This document shows, piece by piece, positions 1-7,482 of a stretch of DNA of 47,975 bases. The notes beneath the pieces were generated by a model, which made no database searches, had not been told where the DNA came from, and was given only the letters and a program-made list of their open reading frames with translations. The translations under genes and the position numbers were made by a program. The stretch lies in NCBI GenBank assembly GCA_903839845.1, contig CAIMEA010000187.1, positions 1 to 47,975 of the forward strand. Direction: 5' to 3'. The DNA is from an uncultured Hyphomicrobiales bacterium (GTDB lineage Bacteria; Pseudomonadota; Alphaproteobacteria; Rhizobiales; Xanthobacteraceae). Every line of letters begins with the position of its first letter. The stretch's first letter is position 1.

Positions 1-580
1 GCGGGCGCAACTCGCCCTCTTCCGGATTCCCGGTGCCGACGAGCACGAAACGCGCCGGATGCCGCACGCTCAGACCTTCACGCTCGACGACATTTTCGCC
101 GGGGGCCGCGACATCAAGCAGAAGATCGACCAGATGATCCTCGAGCAGATTGACCTCATCGATGTACAGAAAGCCGCGATGCGCGCGCGCCAGCAGGCCG
201 GGCTCGAATGCCTTCACGCCCTGCGACAGCGCGCGCTCGAGATCGAGCGCGCCGACGACGCGGTCCTCGGTGACGCCGAGTGGCATATCGACCACCGGCA
301 CCGGCACAAGGCCGGTCTTCAATTCCTTGAGCTTGCCGCGCTCCTGGCACTCGCTGCAGCGGGCGCCGTTGCCGGCGGGATCGCAATGATAGCGGCAACC
401 GGCGACAACCTTCATGGCGGGCAAGAGGGACGCCAAGGCGCGCACCGCCGTCGATTTACCGGTGCCGCGGTCGCCGAACACCAGCACGCCGCCAATGCCG
501 GGATCGATCGCGGCGATCACGATCGCGCGTTTCATCTCCTCTTGGCCGACGATGGCTGAAAACGGGAAGACCGGTTTCAT
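1..580 (-). CDS. bchI: Magnesium chelatase ATPase subunit I (partial, C-terminus beyond window)
   Basis: This is the AAA+ ATPase subunit of magnesium chelatase, which with BchD and BchH inserts Mg2+ into protoporphyrin IX, the first committed step of bacteriochlorophyll synthesis in the cytoplasm. Translating the minus strand from the ATG at 580 gives 193 residues with no stop before the window edge. It begins [19 protein letters not shown], has the Walker A loop GDRGTGKST (about residues 37-45), the [14 protein letters not shown] segment, Walker [14 protein letters not shown] and the sensor segment [14 protein letters not shown], all typical of BchI. The family is about 340 residues, so a little over half is present. 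A Cys-containing insert ([17 protein letters not shown]) follows the first helix, as in many long BchI/ChlI proteins. The start lies 3 nt after the ispH stop, so the two genes are probably co-transcribed. A ChlI homologue serving a cobalt chelatase is possible, but bciA nearby favours BchI. Confidence 0.92.
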   Translation of the reverse strand, partial: MKPVFPFSAIVGQEEMKRAIVIAAIDPGIGGVLVFGDRGTGKSTAVRALASLLPAMKVVAGCRYHCDPAGNGARCSECQERGKLKELKTGLVPVPVVDMPLGVTEDRVVGALDLERALSQGVKAFEPGLLARAHRGFLYIDEVNLLEDHLVDLLLDVAAPGENVVEREGLSVRHPARFVLVGTGNPEEGELRP

Positions 581-583
581 GGC

Positions 584-1552
584 TCAGGCCGCGCTATTGG
601 TGGTCGAAGGCGTTTGCAGACGCGGCGGCAGGCGGAACTGCACGTTCTCCTCGACGCCGTCGCGGATCTCGACGACGACCGGGCGGAATTTGCGGATGCG
701 GTCGATTGTCTCCTGAACCAGCTTTTCGGGCGCCGAGGCGCCGGCAGTAAGGCCGAGCGTCTTTACCCCGGTGAGCCAGGCTTCGTCGAACGATTCCGGC
801 CGGTCGACGAGATAACTCGGCACGCCGGCGCTCTCCCCTATTTCGCGAAGACGCCGCGAATTCGAACTGTTGAGACCGCCGACCACCACGATCATGTCGA
901 CCGATCCGACAATATCCAGCACCGCTTTCTGGCGGTTCTGCGTGGCGTAACAGATATTGCGGGTATCCGGCCCCATGATGCTCGGAAAGCGCCGCTTCAA
1001 CGCTTCAATGACATTGCGCGTGTCGAAGATACTCAAGGTCGTTTGCGTGATATAGGCGACGCGCTCACGGTCGCGCACGTTAAGTTGCGCGACTTCGGCA
1101 ACGGTCGCGATAACGTGCAACTGGCCCTCGATCTGCCCGCGCGTGCCTTCAACTTCGGGATGACCGGCATGGCCGATGAGAACAACATCGTAATCGCGGT
1201 CGGCGTAACGGCGGCCTTCTTTGTGCACACGCTGGACCAGCGGACAGGTGGCATCAATGACATCGAGTTGCCGGCCGGCCGCATCGGATTCGACCTTGCG
1301 CGATACGCCGTGCGCGCTGAACACGGTCACGGCGCCGACCGGAATTTCGTCGACCTCGTTGACGAAGACGGCGCCGCGTGCGCGCAATTCCTCGACGACG
1401 TGATGGTTGTGAACGATTTCGTGGCGGACATAGACCGGCGCGCCATAGCGTTCCAGCGCGCGTTCGACGATATCAATGGCGCGCTCGACCCCGGCGCAAA
1501 AGCCGCGGGGCTGTGCGAGGATGATCCTGAGCAGATCGGTCTGAGCAGCCAT
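584..1552 (-). CDS. ispH: 4-hydroxy-3-methylbut-2-enyl diphosphate reductase (IspH/LytB)
   Basis: IspH is the last enzyme of the MEP isoprenoid pathway: it reduces HMBPP to IPP and DMAPP with a [4Fe-4S] cluster, feeding carotenoid, quinone and bacteriochlorophyll phytyl synthesis. The 322-residue product has the family length. The three cluster cysteines are visible in GFCAGVERA, DATCPLVQRVH and RNICYATQNRQ, and the active-site segment HAGHPEVEGTRGQ carries the conserved Glu. I chose the ATG at 1552 (MAAQTDLL) because the family starts just before the LRIILAQPRGFCAGV strand; an in-frame ATG at 1567 would add five residues. It is first in a probable ispH-bchI operon and diverges from the SDR gene at 1620. 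PpsR-type sites at 1558-1600 lie immediately upstream, so light/redox control shared with photopigment genes is likely. Confidence 0.95.
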   Translation of the reverse strand: MAAQTDLLRIILAQPRGFCAGVERAIDIVERALERYGAPVYVRHEIVHNHHVVEELRARGAVFVNEVDEIPVGAVTVFSAHGVSRKVESDAAGRQLDVIDATCPLVQRVHKEGRRYADRDYDVVLIGHAGHPEVEGTRGQIEGQLHVIATVAEVAQLNVRDRERVAYITQTTLSIFDTRNVIEALKRRFPSIMGPDTRNICYATQNRQKAVLDIVGSVDMIVVVGGLNSSNSRRLREIGESAGVPSYLVDRPESFDEAWLTGVKTLGLTAGASAPEKLVQETIDRIRKFRPVVVEIRDGVEENVQFRLPPRLQTPSTTNSAA

Positions 1553-1557
1553 GAGTG

Positions 1558-1600
1558 TGTTATACAACGATTACTTGATCTGTGTCATGTCTTATTGACA
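1558..1600. promoter_or_regulatory. Tandem PpsR/CrtJ-type operator between ispH-bchI and the SDR gene
   Basis: Positions 1583-1600 read TGTCATGTCTTATTGACA, a perfect TGTC-N10-GACA palindrome that satisfies the published PpsR/CrtJ form TGT-N12-ACA. A second, one-mismatch copy (TGT-N12-ACT) lies at 1558-1575, leaving a 7-nt gap; PpsR commonly binds paired sites separated by about 8 nt. A shorter inverted repeat, GACAC-N5-GTGTC, overlaps at 1597-1611. The location immediately upstream of ispH-bchI and of the divergent SDR fits repression of photopigment genes under oxygen. No ppsR gene is in the window. Confidence 0.72.
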
Positions 1601-1619
1601 CTTCCTGTGTCCAAGTCCC

Positions 1620-2537
1620 GTGAATTATGGTAAGCTATTGATTCAACGATTATTTTGTATCGGTCTGGGCTATTCTGCCACCGCCTATATTGAGGCCTTT
1701 GGTGGCAGTTTCGAGTTGATTTGTGGATCCGTGCAAACGGCGGCCAAGCAAAAACCAGTCGCGGAAAGCGGCATCGGCGGCCGCAGCGTTGCCAGCTTCG
1801 TTTTCGACGGCCGAGCGTCCGACGAACTGACGCAGGCCATGCGCACCAGTACCTACATTCTCGTATCGGCGCCGCCGGCCAATACCGCTAACATGGCACT
1901 GGCCGCGTTTAACGCTGGCGGCGGCCAAGCACCTTTGTCCGTGGTTTATCTTTCCAGCCTCGGCGTCTATGGCGACCACGGCGGCGCCGAGATCGACGAA
2001 ACCGCACCGCTCATCCCAAGCGCTGGACGAGGTCACGAACGGATCGCCGCCGAAAAAGCATGGCTGGAATTCGGGCGGGCGACGGGAAGTCCGGTTGCGA
2101 TCCTGCGGCTTGCCGGAATTTACGGGCCGGGCCGCAATGCGCTGGTCAGTGTCGCCAACGGGCAAGCCCGGCGCATCGTCAAGCCCGGCCAGGTCTTCAA
2201 CCGAATTCATGTCGCCGACATTGCGCAGATGATCGACGCCGCTTTCGCGCGCCGGGCGTCAGGTTTTTACAACGGCACAGACGATGAACCGGCGCCGCCG
2301 CAGGATGTCATCGCCTATGCGGCACATCTGCTCGGGAAGACTCCGCCGCCGGAAGAGCCATTCGACGCCGCCAAGACAACCATGTCGCCGATGGCGCAAA
2401 GCTTCTATGCCGAATGCAAACGCGCCTCGAACAGAAAAGCGAAGGCCGAACTCGGCCTGACATTGCGTTATCCGAACTATCGCGTGGGGCTCGACGCCCT
2501 CTTCGCCACCGGCGACCACGAGGGCCGCCGGGTTTAG
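1620..2537 (+). CDS. NAD-dependent epimerase/dehydratase-like (extended/atypical SDR) protein
   Basis: This 305-residue protein is a Rossmann-fold oxidoreductase of the extended SDR type (YeeZ-like). Near the N-terminus [13 protein letters not shown] is the dinucleotide-binding glycine-rich loop in its GxGxxA variant, [13 protein letters not shown] matches the SSxxVYG active-site strand of epimerases, and [12 protein letters not shown] followed by [10 protein letters not shown] matches the substrate-domain signature. The substrate is not evident. The start is uncertain: GTG at 1620 has no clear ribosome site, and an in-frame TTG at 1638 ([11 protein letters not shown]) would give the more usual N-terminus. 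It diverges from ispH across the PpsR-type sites, so it may be co-regulated with photopigment genes. Its stop overlaps the hemE stop by four bases, tail to tail. Confidence 0.8.
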   Translation: MNYGKLLIQRLFCIGLGYSATAYIEAFGGSFELICGSVQTAAKQKPVAESGIGGRSVASFVFDGRASDELTQAMRTSTYILVSAPPANTANMALAAFNAGGGQAPLSVVYLSSLGVYGDHGGAEIDETAPLIPSAGRGHERIAAEKAWLEFGRATGSPVAILRLAGIYGPGRNALVSVANGQARRIVKPGQVFNRIHVADIAQMIDAAFARRASGFYNGTDDEPAPPQDVIAYAAHLLGKTPPPEEPFDAAKTTMSPMAQSFYAECKRASNRKAKAELGLTLRYPNYRVGLDALFATGDHEGRRV

Positions 2538-3559
2538 CCGCCGCGCACGCGTGCGATCATGCGTTCGACATGGGCGACCGGCGTGTCCGGCAGGATGCCG
2601 TGCCCCAGATTGAAGATGAAAGGGCCAGCTGCGAAGGCCCGCAAAACCTCATCGACAGCGCGATCAAGCGCTTCGCCGCCGGTGCGCAAAATCTCCGGAT
2701 CGAGATTACCCTGAACCGGCACGCGCGTCTGGATATGTTCCCGCGCGAACTGCCGGTCGATGGCCGTTTCCAGGCTGACGCCATCGACTCCGGTCTCGTC
2801 GACATAACGCGGGATGGAGCGGCCGGCGCCGCGCGGAAAGCCGATCAGTTTGGCGCCCGGCCGGGCCGCACGCACCTTGGCGACCATGCGCTTGGTCGGC
2901 TGCACGCACCAGCGCTCGAAATCCTCCGGCGGCAAGGAGCCGGCCCAGGTATCGAAAATCTGCAAGCACTCCGCACCCGCATCGAGCTGAGCAACGAGAT
3001 AGTCGGCGGACACATCGACCAGCCGGTCGATCAAGGCGCCGAAGGCTTTGGGCTCGGCTTTCGCCAGATTTTTCGCCGGCGCCTGATCGGGCGTGCCTTG
3101 ACCGGCGACCATATAGGTCGCCACGGTCCACGGCGCGCCGCAGAAACCGATCAGCGTTACGCCCTTCGGCAACGCGGCCTTGACGCGGCGGACCGTCTCG
3201 AAGATCGGCGCCAATATCCGGGAATTGCAAGGGCCGCGCACGGCATCCAACGCCGCAACGCTTGTCAGCGGATCGAGCCGCGGGCCCTCGCCTTCGACAA
3301 ACCGCACGGTCTGGCCAAGCGCATGCGGGATCACCAGAATATCGGAAAACAGGATCGCTGCATCGAAACCGAAACGCCGGATGGGCTGAAGCGTCACCTC
3401 CGCCGCCATGTCCGGATTGAAGCAAAGATCGAGGAAGCTGCCGGCTTTTTCGCGCACGGCGCGGTATTCCGGCAGATAGCGCCCGGCCTGCCGCATCATC
3501 CATAGAGGCGGTGTTGGCTGGCGCACACCGGAGAGGACGTCGATGAGAGGTTTATTCAC
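2534..3559 (-). CDS. hemE: Uroporphyrinogen decarboxylase
   Basis: HemE removes four carboxyl groups from uroporphyrinogen III to give coproporphyrinogen III, an early cytoplasmic step shared by haem and bacteriochlorophyll. The 341-residue product has family length. The N-terminal signature [17 protein letters not shown] carries the substrate-binding arginines, [12 protein letters not shown] contains the catalytic Asp region, [13 protein letters not shown] is the second signature, and [11 protein letters not shown] is the C-terminal motif. It is convergent with the SDR gene (4-nt overlap) and divergent from the hydrolase-membrane fusion gene at 3588, with only 28 nt between the two starts, so the two promoters must overlap. 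Its position beside ispH-bchI and bciA makes a tetrapyrrole island. Confidence 0.96.
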   Translation of the reverse strand: MNKPLIDVLSGVRQPTPPLWMMRQAGRYLPEYRAVREKAGSFLDLCFNPDMAAEVTLQPIRRFGFDAAILFSDILVIPHALGQTVRFVEGEGPRLDPLTSVAALDAVRGPCNSRILAPIFETVRRVKAALPKGVTLIGFCGAPWTVATYMVAGQGTPDQAPAKNLAKAEPKAFGALIDRLVDVSADYLVAQLDAGAECLQIFDTWAGSLPPEDFERWCVQPTKRMVAKVRAARPGAKLIGFPRGAGRSIPRYVDETGVDGVSLETAIDRQFAREHIQTRVPVQGNLDPEILRTGGEALDRAVDEVLRAFAAGPFIFNLGHGILPDTPVAHVERMIARVRGG

Positions 3560-3587
3560 AAGCCCGGTTCTGCGCTAAGGTCGCGAC

Positions 3588-5105
3588 ATGCGATACGTCA
3601 TTGTAGCGATCGTTTCGATCCTGGCAATTCTCGCGGCCATTTGGAAGCTCAATAGCGCGCGCGACGGCATCGCCATTGCGCATGAACGCGCCGGATCGAC
3701 GCCGGTGACAATCTTCAGGCTCGCATCCGCCAAACCGGGACCGGTGGTCGTCATCGCCCATGGATTCGCCGGCACGCAGCAATTGATGCAGCCCTTCGCG
3801 CTGACATTGGCCCGCAACGGCTATGTCGCCGCCACGTTCGATTTTCGCGGTCACGGCCGCGATCCGGAGCCGCTGCCCGGCAGCCTCACCGATCAAAACT
3901 CCAGCCTGCGCGCTCTTCTCCATCAACTTGGCGACGTCGCGTCGTTCGCACGCCCGTTCGGCGACGGCCGGCTGGCACTGCTCGGACACTCGATGGCCTC
4001 CGATATTGTCGTTCGCTACGCGCAGGCGCATCCGGACATCGCGGCGACGATCGCGGTTTCGGTTTTCTCACCGGGCGCAACCGCGACGAGCCCGCGCAAT
4101 TTGCTGATCATCGACGGCGCCCTTGAACCGTCGTTCCTGAAGGACGAAGGCAAGCGGATTGTCGGGCTTGCCGCCAAAACGCCGGTCGAGGAAAACGTCA
4201 CCTATGGCAATGTGACGCAAGGCACCGCGCGGCGGTTGGTCTTCGCCGGCGGCGTCGAACATATCGGCGTTCTTTACAGCAGCGACAGCATGGCCGCGGC
4301 GCTCGACTGGATGGACAAGACATTCGCGCGCCAAGGCTCAGGCTTTACCGACGTGCGCGGCGGCTGGCTCGGTCTGCTTTTTCTCGGCCTGGTGGCGCTG
4401 GCGTGGCCGCTATCGCGGCTTCTGCCTGTCGTAACCGGCGTTGCATTGGGTTACGGCTTGCCCTGGCGGCGATTTTGGCCGGTCGCGGTCGTACCGGCTG
4501 TGCTGACGCCGCTGATCCTCTGGAAAATCCCGATAGACTTCATGCCGCTTTTGCTCGGCGATTATCTCGTGCTGCATTTCGCCCTTTACGGCGTGCTCAC
4601 GGCAGTCGGCATTGTCCTGACGCGCGCAATGCGTCCGAAGGATACCGTTGGCTTGCAACCGATCTCCTACGCCAGTCTCGCCATCGGCTGCGTTGCGTGC
4701 ATTGCCTATGGCGTCTTCGCCGTCGGCGTGCCCGCCGATCGCTTCGTCACCAATCTGGCGCCGCTCGCGGTTCGCCTGCCGCTGATCGCCATCATGTTCG
4801 GCGGAACCGTGGTCTATTGTCTTGCCGACGAATGGCTGACGCGGGGCGCAGCGGCGGCCCGCGGCGGCTACGCTTTCAGCAAACTCTGCTTTCTGGCCTC
4901 GCTCGCCTTCGCTATCGCGCTCAATCCGCAACGGCTGTTTTTTCTGGTCATCATTGTTCCGGCGATCCTCGTGCTGTTCCTGATTTACGGGCTGTTCAGC
5001 GCCTGGGCCTACCGGCGCACCAACCACCCGCTGGCCGGCGCGCTGACCGCGGCAACGGCCTTCGCCTGGGCCATGGCCGTGTCGTTTCCGATCGTCGGCC
5101 CCTAG
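3588..5105 (+). CDS. Alpha/beta hydrolase fused to a multi-pass membrane domain
   Basis: The 505-residue protein has three parts. Residues 2-20 are a hydrophobic anchor. Residues about 45-245 form an alpha/beta-hydrolase domain with an oxyanion-hole loop HGFAG (58-62), a DFRGHG strand and a nucleophile elbow GHSMAS centred on Ser135; the Asp of LLIIDGA and the His of GGVEHIG are candidates for the rest of the triad. From about residue 255 to the end there are roughly eight hydrophobic helices. I recognise the hydrolase fold but not the fusion; the substrate is unknown, and a lipid or pigment-ester role is only suggested by location. It is divergent from hemE (28-nt gap) and followed by a small membrane-protein gene 82 nt downstream. 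The start ATG at 3588 begins directly with the hydrophobic anchor. Confidence 0.82.
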   Translation: MRYVIVAIVSILAILAAIWKLNSARDGIAIAHERAGSTPVTIFRLASAKPGPVVVIAHGFAGTQQLMQPFALTLARNGYVAATFDFRGHGRDPEPLPGSLTDQNSSLRALLHQLGDVASFARPFGDGRLALLGHSMASDIVVRYAQAHPDIAATIAVSVFSPGATATSPRNLLIIDGALEPSFLKDEGKRIVGLAAKTPVEENVTYGNVTQGTARRLVFAGGVEHIGVLYSSDSMAAALDWMDKTFARQGSGFTDVRGGWLGLLFLGLVALAWPLSRLLPVVTGVALGYGLPWRRFWPVAVVPAVLTPLILWKIPIDFMPLLLGDYLVLHFALYGVLTAVGIVLTRAMRPKDTVGLQPISYASLAIGCVACIAYGVFAVGVPADRFVTNLAPLAVRLPLIAIMFGGTVVYCLADEWLTRGAAAARGGYAFSKLCFLASLAFAIALNPQRLFFLVIIVPAILVLFLIYGLFSAWAYRRTNHPLAGALTAATAFAWAMAVSFPIVGP

Positions 5106-5187
5106 GCGAGGTCTCACTACTTTTTGTGCGTGAGCCGCGAACCGTTCGTCCGATATGGCGTTGGTGCCTATCAGATGGAGGAACGCC

Positions 5188-5610
5188 ATGTCGCTGAACA
5201 GCTTGATCCCGTCCTTGATTTTCATGACGTTGTGCGCGGGCCTCGGCTTTGCGCTGGTGCAATATCTTTCGTCGCTGCAGCGGCGCAGCAATCGCGTCGC
5301 CGCGTCGAACGCCCTGCTCGGCGAGAACACCCCTTCCAGCGACAAGATTCCAGACGGCGCGCTGCCGGAACTGGTCAGCCTGGTCGCCGTGGCCGCTGTC
5401 GTAATGGCGTTGCTGGGTTTCGGCTATCATTGGTCCGACCGCGCCAACGCATCCGCCATGACGAACGCGTCCGGCACCGTCGCGCCCGGCAAGATGACCG
5501 CCCCGGTGTCGCCCGACACGCAAATGTCAAATCCCAGCAAGCCGACGGCCTCTCCCGCGGACAATCCGGGTGTTCCGACGTCCAGGACGTCGCCAAGTTC
5601 GGGCGGCTGA
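5188..5610 (+). CDS. Small two-helix membrane protein, function unknown
   Basis: This 140-residue protein is not recognised. I chose ATG 5188 (MSLNSLIPSLIF) because GGAGG at 5177-5181 is a strong ribosome site with 6-nt spacing; an ATG at 5155 in the same frame lacks one. Visible parts are a hydrophobic segment at residues 5-25 (LIPSLIFMTLCAGLGFALV), a polar loop rich in Ser and Asn, a second hydrophobic segment near residues 61-80 (LVSLVAVAAVVMALLGFGY), and a Pro/Ser/Thr-rich low-complexity tail of about 50 residues. It follows the hydrolase-membrane gene in the same direction and is convergent with bciA, whose stop is 7 nt away. Membrane location is likely; partners are unknown. Confidence 0.62.
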   Translation: MSLNSLIPSLIFMTLCAGLGFALVQYLSSLQRRSNRVAASNALLGENTPSSDKIPDGALPELVSLVAVAAVVMALLGFGYHWSDRANASAMTNASGTVAPGKMTAPVSPDTQMSNPSKPTASPADNPGVPTSRTSPSSGG

Positions 5611-5617
5611 TCGCGGA

Positions 5618-6634
5618 TTAAAAAACGGCGTGGTCGCCGCGCTCCGGCGCGGCGGTCCCGTCGATGAGTTTGGCGTAATGGGCAAATAGAGTTTGCGTGC
5701 CTGTCGAGGGCGTGGCGTCGGCATCGTAGCGGCCGGTCACAGGATCGAGCACCAGCATGGACTCGGTCGCGTAATAGCGGCCGATGCGTGCCAATTCCGC
5801 TTTCACCGCAAGCGACGGCACAACGCGTCCTGCCGCGCCCAGAACACCGACAATGACATTGAGCAGCGCCACGGGGACGCGCCGGAATCGCGGCGCGCGG
5901 CCAAGCAAGGCGAATAGATGTTCACCCTGTTGCCGCGGCGTGATCGCATCGCCCGGTCCGCCTATCGGCAACACCTTGTTCCAGCGCCGCTCGTCGCTCA
6001 AGCATCCGGCAAGGTAAGCGGCAAGGTCGTCATCGCCGATCGGCTTGCAGGCGGTCAGCGTTCCGTCACCGAAGACGAGGTACGGTTTGCCTTGCTTGAC
6101 GCGCTCGACCTGTCCCGACAGCGATTTGAAAAAGGCCGTCGGCCGCATGATCGAGTAGGTCATGCCGGATTCGATGAGATGCTTCTCGAAGGCCAGCTTG
6201 GCATGTTGAAACGCCAGAACGGGCTTTTGCACGCAAATTGCCGACAACAGGACGAAATGCGAGGCACCGGCTTTCTCGGCCGCGCGCAGTACATTGACAT
6301 GCGCCTGATAATCGATCGCCCTCGCTTCCGCGGGAACGCCGGTGCGCGAGGCCAGGCAAGACACCACCGCATCGAACCGCTCGCCGCGAAATCCGTCACG
6401 CGCGAGCGACGCGGGATCGCCGACATCGCCGAACCGCACCGTCGCACCGGCGAGCAATTTAACGGTGTCGTCCGGCGACAAAGCACCACCGACGCCCGCT
6501 TGAGGCCGCACCAAGCAAACCGTATCGTAACCGTCGCGAACGAGCGCGCGGACGGTTGCCCGGCCGATGGTGCCGGTCGCGCCGATCACGAAGATTCGCT
6601 TGTTTGTCAGGGGAATTTCTCGCGGTGATCTCAC
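5618..6634 (-). CDS. bciA: Divinyl (proto)chlorophyllide 8-vinyl-reductase, BciA type
   Basis: BciA reduces the C8 vinyl group of divinyl protochlorophyllide or chlorophyllide with NADPH, a step in bacteriochlorophyll synthesis. The 338-residue product is an NmrA-like atypical SDR: the dinucleotide loop IGATGTIG is at residues 17-24, FVLLSAICVQKP and FEKHLIESGMTYSIMRPTAFF form the core, and the segment FFKSLSGQVERVKQGKPYLV followed by FGDGTLTACKPI is the hallmark of divinyl reductases in purple bacteria, green sulfur bacteria and plants. It is convergent with the small membrane-protein gene and separated by a 149-nt gap from the Liv transporter genes, which end towards it. No TGT-N12-ACA site was found in its upstream gap. 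Together with bchI it is the best evidence for bacteriochlorophyll synthesis in this organism. Confidence 0.9.
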   Translation of the reverse strand: MRSPREIPLTNKRIFVIGATGTIGRATVRALVRDGYDTVCLVRPQAGVGGALSPDDTVKLLAGATVRFGDVGDPASLARDGFRGERFDAVVSCLASRTGVPAEARAIDYQAHVNVLRAAEKAGASHFVLLSAICVQKPVLAFQHAKLAFEKHLIESGMTYSIMRPTAFFKSLSGQVERVKQGKPYLVFGDGTLTACKPIGDDDLAAYLAGCLSDERRWNKVLPIGGPGDAITPRQQGEHLFALLGRAPRFRRVPVALLNVIVGVLGAAGRVVPSLAVKAELARIGRYYATESMLVLDPVTGRYDADATPSTGTQTLFAHYAKLIDGTAAPERGDHAVF

Positions 6635-6783
6635 AGTGCCTGCGTCTCCATCATTGGGAGCGATGGCGAAGTATCTATCTATATTTGGTTCTTACAAGCT
6701 TATATGGATGCCATGTCGCGCCCTGCAACGCCAGACACCATCCGATTGCCGCGCGTTGTTGAAGGCGAATTGCCAGCCTGGCT

Positions 6784-7482
6784 TCACACGCCGAGATGAC
6801 GGTGCAGTATTTCCGGCGATGCCTTGATCTCGGCCGCCGCGTTTTCCTGCACGATATGGCCGTTATTGATGATGTAAACGCGCTGTGCCAGCGCGATGGC
6901 GGCGGCGACGTTCTGCTCGACCAGCACAATGGTCTGCCCCGCGGCGGCCAATTCGCGGCACGCTTTCATGAGGTCGCGAACAATGACCGGCGCCAGACCT
7001 TCGAACGGCTCATCGAGAAGAATGATCTTCGGATCGCGCACCAGCGCGCGGGCAATGGCCAGCATCTGCTGTTCGCCGCCCGACAGGTCGGTGCCGCGGC
7101 TGGTGCGCCGTTCCTTGAGCCGCGGAAACATTTCGTAAATGCGATCGAGCGGCCATTTGTTCGGCGCCGTGAGACCGGCAAGGACGATATTTTCCTCGAC
7201 ATTGAGGCTGCCGAAAATGCGCCGGTCTTCCAGCACCAACTGCATGCCTGCCTTGGCGATGACATGACTTTTGCGGCCGGCGAGGTTTTTGCCTTCCAGC
7301 AGGACCTTGCCACTGCGCGGCGTGACAATGCCCATCAGACTCTTGAGCGTCGTCGACTTTCCGGCGCCGTTGCGGCCGAGCAGCGCGACGACTTCGTTGC
7401 GTTCGACGCGCATCGCGACATCGAACAGGATGTGCGAATCCGCGTAATAGGCATTGAGCCCCGTGACCTCGAGCAGACTCAT
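6784..7482 (-). CDS. livF: Branched-chain amino-acid-type ABC transporter ATPase, LivF
   Basis: This is the second nucleotide-binding subunit of a HAAT-family importer. The 232-residue protein shows Walker A GRNGAGKST (residues 36-44), the signature LSGGEQQMLAIARAL and Walker B IILLDEPFEGLAP, and ends with the LivF-type segment VYIINNGHIVQENAAAEI. Its start overlaps the stop of the LivM-LivG gene by four bases, so translation is probably coupled. It is last in the operon binding protein - livH - livMG - livF. Related systems carry branched-chain or aromatic amino acids, urea, or small aromatic and short-chain acids, so the substrate is not fixed by sequence. The 149-nt gap to bciA contains no clear intrinsic terminator. 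Confidence 0.95.
   Translation of the reverse strand: MSLLEVTGLNAYYADSHILFDVAMRVERNEVVALLGRNGAGKSTTLKSLMGIVTPRSGKVLLEGKNLAGRKSHVIAKAGMQLVLEDRRIFGSLNVEENIVLAGLTAPNKWPLDRIYEMFPRLKERRTSRGTDLSGGEQQMLAIARALVRDPKIILLDEPFEGLAPVIVRDLMKACRELAAAGQTIVLVEQNVAAAIALAQRVYIINNGHIVQENAAAEIKASPEILHRHLGV

Noticed and set aside
584-1633. Long open frame on the plus strand opposite ispH (and similar long opposite-strand frames throughout)
   Set aside because: The translated product has no family features and mirrors the codon bias of the real gene on the other strand; high GC makes such shadow frames common.
6635-6783. PpsR-type site or promoter for bciA
   Set aside because: No TGT-N12-ACA match was found; the AT-rich stretch near 6670-6710 is compatible with a promoter but no convincing -35/-10 pair could be chosen.
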